The position numbers and the translations under genes were made by a program. From assembly GCA_023393825.1 (NCBI GenBank), contig JAEXBW010000007.1, positions 1 to 28,136 of the forward strand: a DNA stretch of 28,136 bases. The letters are read 5' to 3'. Shown here piece by piece: positions 22,901-28,136 of the stretch (position 1 is the stretch's first letter; every line of letters starts with the position of its first letter). Under the pieces are notes generated by a model. It saw only the letters and a list, made by a program, of their open reading frames with translations, was not told the origin of the DNA and did no database searches. The stretch is from Elusimicrobiota bacterium. Lineage in GTDB: Bacteria; Elusimicrobiota; Elusimicrobia; Elusimicrobiales; Elusimicrobiaceae.

Positions 22901-24719
22901 GGCCGATATTAACGAGCTTTACGCGCAGGGCAATATAAAAAGCCGCTCTTACAGTCTTAAGACTTCGGGCAGCGTTATCCCCGTGGAAGCCTCCGCCGTG
23001 CTTGCCAAAAACAATAACTTTTTAATATCCTTCAGAAACAATATAGCAAGGCAGCAGCTTATTGACACTCTTCGCGAAAGAAGCCAATATATGCAGGCCT
23101 TATATAATGTTGTTGACTCTCCCGTTTTAGAGTGCGAAATTAAGGACGGCGCCTTCCTTGCGTTTGAACAGGTAAATGCGCCCGCCTGCGCCGTTACGGG
23201 CTATCCGCGCCAAAAACTTATGGAACTTACTTTGGCGGATTTCCTTATCGGCAGAAATAAGAAAGAAGAAAAGAAAGTAAAAACTTATCTCTCCGCAAAA
23301 ATAGAACAGCTTAAACGCGATAAAGTTATTTACTTTGAGGCCAATTTGCAGGTAAACGGCAAAAATATTCTTGGTTTTGTAAGAATAAGCTACTTTGACG
23401 TTTTGGGCAAGCAAAAAGCGCTTATAACCATAAAGGACAGTACAAAAGAAAGAGTGCTTGCAAGCGAGCTGGAATATAAAGCCAAAGAACTTGAAGGCAT
23501 AAAAGACGTTTTACCCGGCTTGTATTTGAAGGTTGATAAACGCGGCTATATACAGGAATATAAGACTACTGATATGAGTTACAATATAGCGGTTTTCCCC
23601 ACGGATTTCGTAAACAAAAACCCGTATGAAATTTTAACTAAAGAAACGGCCGACAGTATGCTTGCCAGCCTTAAGCAGGCTTTAGAAACGGATATACCCG
23701 TACATACTTCCTTTTCCATGCAATACGGCAGCGAGCATCGTTTTTACGAGGCCTCAATCTCCCGCATTAAAGGGGAGGACAATGCCATTGTTCTTGTAAA
23801 AGCAGTTGACAGGCGCAAAGGGTTGGCCAATAAGATACATCAGCTTTACACCTTCTCCTCCAACAAGGAAGCAAGTTTTGTTGAAAATATGAATGATGTT
23901 TTGGAATTTGGCAAGCAAATATTTGGCGCGGATGTGGGCCTTATATGCCACTTTAGCGGCGAGCAGGGCGAAAAGATGCTTGTAAACTATGCCACCAAAA
24001 ACGAGCATAATATTGCCAAAGGTATAGAAACGCACGTAGAGGAATGTTTTGAAAGCGTGCGCAACGGCAATATTTACTACTGCCAAGATACCTCTGCACT
24101 ATCTTGCAAAGATTGCCTGCATACGCAAAAGGGAATAACTTCCATAATATCCGCTCCTTTGTATCTTGACGGCGGGGTTGAAGGCGCAATCTGCTTCTTA
24201 ACCGTGGGCGAAGCTAAAATTTCCGTAACGGAAGAAGATAAGAGTTTTATGGGATTTATTGGCGGCCTTATGGGTTTGGCTTTGGAACTTCGCCAAAGCA
24301 AAAAAGCTGTTGATAATACTTTGGGTACGGTAAAGAAGCTTATCTCAAGCCTTGATGTCGCTGCGTGTATAACGGATAAGGCTTTCGCGCTCAAAAATAT
24401 TAATGACGTTATGTGCAGTATATTAGGCGTTTACGATGTATCGGAAGCGGAGGGTAAAAATATTTTTGCCAGATTCGCGCTTGACGCCTTAAAAGCGGAG
24501 GGGGACTTCCGCTCCGCGCAAAGGACGTCTAAGGGCGGCGCTTTTGACTTTATGTTTGATATAGTGATAGCAGACGGGCATACCGTAAATCTGCTTTGGC
24601 ACGCCGTAGAAATAAAAGACGGCAAAGGCACTATACGCGGTTATCTTATGGTAAGCGAAAGCGTAAAAGACAATCAACAGCTTAAAAACGCTGTGCTTAT
24701 GCCTCGTTCCCATATATAG
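19971..24719 (+). CDS. Giant PAS/GAF sensor-scaffold protein without output domain
   Basis: 1582 residues from the ATG at 19971, which has GCGGAGG 5 nt upstream; an in-frame ATG at 19950 has no such site. No signal peptide or membrane segment is seen, so it is cytoplasmic. I count about eleven PAS-like units, each roughly 115-135 residues, at approximately 30-150, 152-278, 280-406, 407-528, 529-658, 659-782, 783-916, 920-1041, 1042-1178, 1179-1293 and 1448-1575. Typical motifs are NNAPIAIYARD, LWNKKSEDLFG and ISEDITSKTK. A GAF domain (about 1294-1447) holds a cysteine cluster (YYCQD, LSCKDCLH). Helical linkers of the EEEILRxxNxLQ type join the units. No HisKA/HATPase, GGDEF, EAL, methyl-accepting or HTH domain follows; it ends MPRSHI. 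It may act as a sensory partner for separate output proteins. The first PAS units and the tenth are weak. Confidence 0.88.
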   Translation: MSKSKKENTFLTAVKNIMNGPADGNEKDIYPDEFIAQSAKVFARLKQPCFIFGGNKKIVYANPSFMELCGLKNPPETLADIFDKKDLKFFFSKAAAALDFDDSVTLTFNFSCAQKTCCATGDINYLSQSGDIKYCAAVLKEVSDADYNLKNAELDVLKSRNYLQILFSTIPMALYVRDKNGKIVISNSAAQEILGLKEDGDSAKAFNRAALNADLEQDAEVFATGALWQSDCQSFTDAGGAARVAHIFKAPVKDETGKISTVLTLFEDITNRKRQEEDILRDRNLLQSILDYAPMAIYTRGAVGGLTFWNKRTMEIFEDTEETVAAKGAHQNQTQEAAAGYQTREEEIIKEGKVVVYEQEPYTTREGTNIMLHLIKVPIPASGNNPPCVLTIAQDITERYIQEEETFKTQNIIQTIFNNAPIAIYARDDKGEMLFRNKKTLEIHGCTENDILNESNEQKEFYQKREQAIIKNGKTLDLPEEEYIGPDGKKRIIHAVKVPVFASDGKPMMVITIGEDVTHTREKEKEILRSKNFLQEVIDNLPVALFAKKYTGEYILWNKKSEDLFGKKAQEVIGKTHHNDEINPEQEEFIRMQEQKVFDVGREVDIPQELISTQNDGIKIMHTVKTPLFYEDGTPNCLLGISEDITSKTKMERQVYEAKTKYSLLVEHSREGILIIEQGKVSFANKTLLSALGYKEGELDGKSFTELAAQENQALAGEFYDKVFAGTAAQEFAVIKLQNKNMDEIVEFEISAAVSKYLGKKILIMFLRNITKEHRIEDAVKTKDDKFRQAFENAKVPFVLLQNNGYVYEMNRSARDLFGFTKEDKPFYGSIYIKPGLPLDARKAMENLESSIFRARINFDKLKQTLQGVEKSGTLDISVSMTPVNERQLSSGRVVADYLMELTQKTSEEEVASHAQNSSMNGDDILAYQDAVILCDRSGLVLKCNVQAEKLFNLSFNKIQGRMLSVFFSQNDTLAIEADINELYAQGNIKSRSYSLKTSGSVIPVEASAVLAKNNNFLISFRNNIARQQLIDTLRERSQYMQALYNVVDSPVLECEIKDGAFLAFEQVNAPACAVTGYPRQKLMELTLADFLIGRNKKEEKKVKTYLSAKIEQLKRDKVIYFEANLQVNGKNILGFVRISYFDVLGKQKALITIKDSTKERVLASELEYKAKELEGIKDVLPGLYLKVDKRGYIQEYKTTDMSYNIAVFPTDFVNKNPYEILTKETADSMLASLKQALETDIPVHTSFSMQYGSEHRFYEASISRIKGEDNAIVLVKAVDRRKGLANKIHQLYTFSSNKEASFVENMNDVLEFGKQIFGADVGLICHFSGEQGEKMLVNYATKNEHNIAKGIETHVEECFESVRNGNIYYCQDTSALSCKDCLHTQKGITSIISAPLYLDGGVEGAICFLTVGEAKISVTEEDKSFMGFIGGLMGLALELRQSKKAVDNTLGTVKKLISSLDVAACITDKAFALKNINDVMCSILGVYDVSEAEGKNIFARFALDALKAEGDFRSAQRTSKGGAFDFMFDIVIADGHTVNLLWHAVEIKDGKGTIRGYLMVSESVKDNQQLKNAVLMPRSHI

Positions 24720-24738
24720 CACATACTTGCAATCGGTA

Positions 24739-24767
24739 TTGACAATAAGGGTTCGTACGTGTAATAT
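24739..24767 (+). promoter_or_regulatory. Sigma70-type promoter for the two-gene cysteine-rich operon
   Basis: A perfect TTGACA (24739-24744) stands 17 bp from TAATAT (24762-24767). The predicted start, near 24774, lies just downstream of an in-frame ATG at 24770, which therefore cannot be the usual start of the following gene and supports the ATG at 24830. Confidence 0.7.
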
Positions 24768-24829
24768 ATATGAAAGCCTGTACAAAAGGTATAAATTTAG
24801 GAATTTTTAAAAAAGCAAGAGGTATTTAT

Positions 24830-26143
24830 ATGAAAAAAATTATACTGCCGTTGTTATGTTTTTTTATATCTGCGGCTGCTTACGGCGACGATTATACAAC
24901 AACAACGATACTTAATAACCCCGTAGGCGTGTTTGATAATCTTACGGTATCGGGTACAAGCGACCTTGGCGCCGTGGAAATCGGGGCGAGGCCGAAAGAT
25001 GCTTCTTCTCCCATAGCGCAGACGCAGAAGCTTACAGTATACGGCACTACCGACCTTCTGCCATCGGCAGGAACGCAGATAGATGTCGGCGGCAGTCTTT
25101 ATCTGCTTGGCGGCGACGGCACTCAATATGCGTTTAACAATATGTATATTTACAAAAACAGCCTCTTGTATTTAAGCTCGGGTTCCTCAGGCTCAAGCCT
25201 TGTGGCGGACCAAATTGACGCGCAAATATTCAGAACATTCAGCTCTTTTACCGAGGGCGCGTCGGTAGGTTCCGAATCTGTTTTAACTATAGCTTCAGGC
25301 ACGCCGTTTAAAGCTGGTGTGTTAAAATTTTCCGACGGTACTAACATAAAGGTAATGGACTCGCCCCGCAATCACGGTTCAAGAGGGGTGTGGGTTTCCG
25401 TTGACGGCGGAGATACTGCCGACTCCTACGGCCCTTGGAGTTCCTTGCTTGCCTCAGGCTCGGAAGGCTCTGATAATTGCTGCGTAAGCTGCTCTGAAGG
25501 TGATAAGATAGGGGAGTTTACCTGCCCTTCCACTTATAAACACGGCGAAAACAGCGCTCCCGCTTCCTGCACGGACGTAAGACGCTCAATGATTGTAAGA
25601 AAGTATTATTCTACTAACGGCGGGGTTTATTTCTCCCACGCGCGTGCAAGAAAAGAATGTGTTTATATAACCAATACGGATACCTGCCAACTTTCCAGCT
25701 CGTATACTTATACTGATTTATCAGGTAGCCCTGCCCCTGCCAATCCGTGTCCTTTTTCTGCAGCAGATGTGAACACTCTTATAAGCGCGGGTGATGCAGG
25801 CCGCGGTTTGGGATTGTTGTGTAATCAACTTTGCAGTGGAGAATGTACCGGTACGGGCGGCAGTTCCTGTACCATGACAGATGATAACTTTTATCCCCTT
25901 TCCAGCGGCAGCCCGCAACCGGGTGTGGCAAATTGCGCAAAATCAGGTTGGCCAGCCAATTCCGGCTTAGAATGCAAAAACGCTTGGCAGGAAAAATCGG
26001 TAAGAGTTTTACATTGCGGAGCCGGCTCCGGTAAAGAATATCCCTCGGGCAATTATTACCAAAAGAGAACGGTTGTTTGCGGGACGGGCGGTTCTACAGG
26101 CGCTGCTCCCGGAACTTTCCTGACAGTGGACTACGAGCACTAG
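24830..26143 (+). CDS. Exported beta-rich/cysteine-rich protein, unknown function
   Basis: 437 residues from the ATG at 24830, chosen because AAGAGG precedes it, a signal peptide begins there (MKKIILPLLCFFISAAAYG before DD) and the mapped promoter starts downstream of the earlier ATG. Residues 20-200 have almost no cysteine and show repeated strand-like units (NLTVSGTSDLGAVEIG, KLTVYGTTDL, GGSLYLLGGDG), suggesting a beta-solenoid-like stalk. From about residue 215 on the protein is Ser/Gly/Cys-rich (DNCCVSCSEGDK, LLCNQLCSGECTG, VVCGTGGS), with roughly 20 cysteines. The architecture matches the genes at 2433 and 26154. It is followed after 10 bp by the latter and shares its operon. A surface or extracellular location is likely; no domain family is recognised. 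Confidence 0.85.
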   Translation: MKKIILPLLCFFISAAAYGDDYTTTTILNNPVGVFDNLTVSGTSDLGAVEIGARPKDASSPIAQTQKLTVYGTTDLLPSAGTQIDVGGSLYLLGGDGTQYAFNNMYIYKNSLLYLSSGSSGSSLVADQIDAQIFRTFSSFTEGASVGSESVLTIASGTPFKAGVLKFSDGTNIKVMDSPRNHGSRGVWVSVDGGDTADSYGPWSSLLASGSEGSDNCCVSCSEGDKIGEFTCPSTYKHGENSAPASCTDVRRSMIVRKYYSTNGGVYFSHARARKECVYITNTDTCQLSSSYTYTDLSGSPAPANPCPFSAADVNTLISAGDAGRGLGLLCNQLCSGECTGTGGSSCTMTDDNFYPLSSGSPQPGVANCAKSGWPANSGLECKNAWQEKSVRVLHCGAGSGKEYPSGNYYQKRTVVCGTGGSTGAAPGTFLTVDYEH

Positions 26144-26153
26144 AGGTTCATTT

Positions 26154-27356
26154 ATGAAAATAAAACAAATATTGACTTTGGCAATATTGTTTGTTGCTTC
26201 GGGTGTATGTCAAGCACAGGATATTAAATATGTAAGTTATTTTCCCGTGCCGTTTGCTCTGCACGAGCAGCTTGATATCAAAACTTTATCTATATTAGGT
26301 TCCCGCGGCGGTGCGCAAATTTCGGCAGGCTCCGACAGTAATATAACTAGCGTCTTTACCGTAAGCGATAGCTTTTCCGCTGCGGATAATGTATATATTT
26401 TATCTCATCAAAATCCCAGCCCGTCCATATCAGGCGATTATCCTAATATCACGGTAGGGCTTGCTTCTGCAACAGGATCCACCCCAGATTATGACAGCAG
26501 CGTAGGGGCCATGGGTAATATACAAATAACATCTTTCAGTGGCGGCTTTGTAGACGCTTTGGAGGCCTATAATAATGCGCTTATAACAGGCATTAAATGG
26601 GGTTCAAACGGCGGGATAGGGCTTAACGGCAGCGGAAATGTTAATTGGCCTTCACAGTGCAGCGGATTTAACTTGTCTTGGGTAGACCTTAAGCTTCAAG
26701 GCAGCGACCACTATGCAACCTATCTTACCTGCGGCGGAAGTTCCGGCACAAGCGGCGGCGGTTGTACTTGTTCTGGCGGAGTTGCTCCCGGCAACTATCA
26801 AGCTTGCGGCGGCGGACGCCAAAGACTTTGTGGAAGTGATTGCAATTGGGGTGCTTGCGCTTGTCCCAATCCTCTTGTTTGGAATGGCACACAATGTGTT
26901 TCAGGCGGAGGTAGCGTAACGCCGATACAGGTAACGACTACGTCTGTAGTTTCGCCCTCCAGCTCAGGCGGTTCTTCTTGCGGCAGTTCCAGCTATACTT
27001 TATGTCAACCCGGCACAGGGAACTGGATTAATCGGGGGCAAATAGATGAAACCCGTTGCTCTTCAAGGAGTACGCAACAGACTTGTTATAATGACTATCT
27101 TGCAAACGGGAACCAAGAGGAATATGTTTGTACAGAGTTGACTATGCCTAATTGCAGCGGTACTAACTACCAATCCATTTGTAATACAAATGGCAAAGGA
27201 TATAAATGTAAAATATCCGCGAGCGGCAGTTATAATTCAGCTTGGATTTGTATGTGCGGATGGTTTGGCAATTATTGCGGCGAGGATTCAGGCTTGTCTT
27301 GCACAAATCTCTGTCTTGACGGAGAAGGAACAGGAAAATATCTTTCCTGCGAATAA
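26154..27356 (+). CDS. Exported cysteine-rich protein, paralogue of the preceding gene
   Basis: 400 residues with a signal peptide (IKQILTLAILFVASGVCQA before QD) and an AGAGG ribosome-binding site. Just after cleavage comes YVSYFPVPFALHEQLDIKTLS, similar in kind to AYVPVKQGYYDKISTK after the leader of the protein encoded at 2433: both place a Y-x-PV element before a Leu/Lys-containing strand. Residues 20-170 are beta-rich and cysteine-poor. The C-terminal half holds over 25 cysteines among Ser/Gly-rich linkers (GGGCTCSGG, WGACACPNP, WICMCGWFGNYCGED). The last third resembles small disulfide-rich modules, including one EGF-like spacing (CxCGWFGNYC). The gene ends its operon before a terminator. 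Adhesion or surface-layer function is plausible but not shown. Confidence 0.85.
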   Translation: MKIKQILTLAILFVASGVCQAQDIKYVSYFPVPFALHEQLDIKTLSILGSRGGAQISAGSDSNITSVFTVSDSFSAADNVYILSHQNPSPSISGDYPNITVGLASATGSTPDYDSSVGAMGNIQITSFSGGFVDALEAYNNALITGIKWGSNGGIGLNGSGNVNWPSQCSGFNLSWVDLKLQGSDHYATYLTCGGSSGTSGGGCTCSGGVAPGNYQACGGGRQRLCGSDCNWGACACPNPLVWNGTQCVSGGGSVTPIQVTTTSVVSPSSSGGSSCGSSSYTLCQPGTGNWINRGQIDETRCSSRSTQQTCYNDYLANGNQEEYVCTELTMPNCSGTNYQSICNTNGKGYKCKISASGSYNSAWICMCGWFGNYCGEDSGLSCTNLCLDGEGTGKYLSCE

Positions 27357-27381
27357 AATACCTAAAAAATATTTTGCAAAG

Positions 27382-27411
27382 AAACTCCCTCTTAAAAAGT
27401 GGGAGTTTTTT
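27382..27411 (+). terminator. Rho-independent terminator of the cysteine-rich operon
   Basis: An AAACTCCC / GGGAGTTT stem, extended inward by a short CTT/AAG pairing, is followed by a T-run. It lies 25 bp after the stop at 27356. Confidence 0.85.
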
Positions 27412-27524
27412 ATTTTAGTAATTCCAAAAAAACACAAATAAAATGTTTAAAATAGTAAAATAAAAGAAATACGGTTGCTTGTCTTGCCTGTCAAAGGTCG
27501 GCTTGCACTCTAAAAGGAGCGTTT

Positions 27525-27941
27525 ATGATAAAAGACGGATCAACAGTAGCTATACACTACACTTTGACGGTAGACGGACAGGTTGCCGACACCTCCTCAG
27601 GCCGTGAGCCTTTGGAATACGTTCAGGGACAGGGACATATAATCGTAGGTTTGGAAAAAGCTCTTTCAGGCGCTAAAGAAGGCGATAAAAAATCAGTCGA
27701 TATTGAAGCCAAAGAAGCTTACGGCGAAGTTAACCCCGAAGCTAAAAGAAGAATACCCAAAACATCTATACAAAACATTGACACCCTTAAAATAGGAGAT
27801 GTTGTGGGCGCCAGCAACGGCGGACACACCTTCCGCGCGATAATAAGCAAAATTGACGAAGCGGAAGTTGAACTTGATTTCAATCACCCGCTCGCGGGCA
27901 AGAAACTTCATTTTGAAGTAGAAGTAGTAAGCGTAAAATAG
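27525..27941 (+). CDS. SlyD-like FKBP-type peptidyl-prolyl cis-trans isomerase
   Basis: 138 residues, cytoplasmic, catalysing cis-trans isomerisation of Xaa-Pro bonds with holdase chaperone activity. The FKBP half shows VAIHYTLTVDGQVADTSS, PLEYVQGQGHIIVGLEKAL and GAKEGDKKSV. The insert-in-flap domain lies at about 68-120 (AYGEVNPEAKRRIPKT to VVGASNGGHTFRAII), and the return strand has DFNHPLAGKKLHFEVEVVSV. This order is that of the SlyD subfamily. The His/Cys-rich nickel-binding tail of E. coli SlyD is absent, as in many other phyla, so a role in hydrogenase maturation is not indicated. AAAAGGAGC precedes the ATG. It is a single-gene unit with its own terminator. Confidence 0.94.
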   Translation: MIKDGSTVAIHYTLTVDGQVADTSSGREPLEYVQGQGHIIVGLEKALSGAKEGDKKSVDIEAKEAYGEVNPEAKRRIPKTSIQNIDTLKIGDVVGASNGGHTFRAIISKIDEAEVELDFNHPLAGKKLHFEVEVVSVK

Positions 27942-27962
27942 TTTTTGCGCGTATAAGTTTTA

Positions 27963-27995
27963 AAAAACCGCGGCCTTTAAAGACCGCGGTTTTTA
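27963..27995. terminator. Rho-independent terminator after the FKBP gene
   Basis: A perfect 11-bp stem AAAAACCGCGG / CCGCGGTTTTT is seen with a 10-nt loop that can pair further (CTTT/AAAG). It lies 22 bp after the stop at 27941 and is symmetrical enough to work in both directions. Confidence 0.9.
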
Positions 27996-28043
27996 AATCA
28001 GATGACAATCGCCATAAAAAATTGATAAAATTATATAAGTAAT

Positions 28044-28116
28044 GCCGAGATAGCTCAGCTGGTAGAGCAACCGCTTCGTAAGCGGTAGGTCGTGGGTTCG
28101 ATTCCCATTCTCGGCT
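28044..28116 (+). tRNA. tRNA-Thr (anticodon CGU)
   Basis: The 73-nt cloverleaf has acceptor GCCGAGA/TCTCGGC, a D arm with AGCTCAGCTGGTAGAGC, anticodon stem ACCGC/GCGGT around TTCGTAA (anticodon CGT at 28077-28079) and T arm GTGGG-TTCGATT-CCCAT. The discriminator is U and CCA is not encoded. T-rich sequence follows at once and may end transcription. Confidence 0.96.
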
Positions 28117-28136
28117 TATTTTTTTATATTTTTTTG

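Noticed and set aside
24720..24829. Possibility that a kinase domain of the PAS/GAF protein was lost by a recent frameshift
   Set aside because: Other frames after the stop show no HisKA or HATPase motifs, and a promoter and an unrelated gene follow within 110 bp.
24770..24829. Upstream in-frame ATG as start of the cysteine-rich protein
   Set aside because: The mapped promoter would start transcription after this ATG, and the signal peptide begins at the ATG at 24830.
1..28136. CRISPR array, insertion sequences, prophage structural genes, rRNA
   Set aside because: No regularly spaced repeats, transposase, integrase, capsid/tail or rRNA sequences were seen on either strand.

Overview
The window looks like a chromosome segment of a small-genome, moderately AT-rich Gram-negative bacterium, most likely a member of the Elusimicrobiota (Elusimicrobium-like). 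This placement is inferred, not proven. It rests on a PorV/PorQ-type outer-membrane protein next to a secreted protein with a C-terminal FlgD/type-A sorting-like Ig domain, several cysteine-rich exported proteins, an alpha-2-macroglobulin/PBP1C pair and the general protein style. No plasmid, phage structural, transposase or CRISPR genes are visible, and no stretch longer than 300 bases lacks a gene.

Layout: (1) 1-2331, a 5'-truncated exported protein and a PorV-like barrel in one operon, closed by a terminator. (2) 2348-3888, a promoter, a large cysteine-rich exported protein and a bidirectional terminator. (3) 3904-8511, minus strand. Seven genes run DUF1189-like membrane protein, queD, queE, folE, folP, PTPS-III-type pterin enzyme, folK, nearly all overlapping, followed 45 bp later by a small repetitive metallothionein-like exported protein. 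FolE supplies dihydroneopterin triphosphate to both branches: QueD and QueE take it to queuosine (7-carboxy-7-deazaguanine), while the second PTPS paralogue (Glu in place of the catalytic Cys), FolK and FolP take it to dihydropteroate. The PTPS-III gene sits where folB would be expected. (4) 8597-16340, a 1847-residue thioester alpha-2-macroglobulin overlapping PBP1C by 4 bp, the classical periplasmic protease-trap/cell-wall-repair pair. (5) 16354-17706, a divergent acetate-kinase-family enzyme on the minus strand.

(6) 17791-19537 is the least explained part. A minus-strand HTH/S24-fold regulator, whose catalytic serine appears lost, faces a rightward promoter overlapped by a TGATAC/GTATCA palindrome. 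A roughly 124-nt strongly structured RNA segment follows (14-bp closing stem, four internal hairpins), then two small unrecognised genes and a terminator. A 45-residue basic ORF lies just beyond. (7) 19971-24719 encodes a 1582-residue soluble protein made of about eleven PAS units and one GAF, with no kinase, cyclase or other output domain. (8) 24739-27411, a good sigma70-type promoter drives two more cysteine-rich exported proteins with the same architecture as the one in region 2. (9) 27525-28116, a SlyD-like FKBP prolyl isomerase with a terminator, then tRNA-Thr(CGU).

Gene functions are assigned by motif recognition without database searches. Start sites were chosen from ribosome-binding sites and, where possible, promoter geometry.
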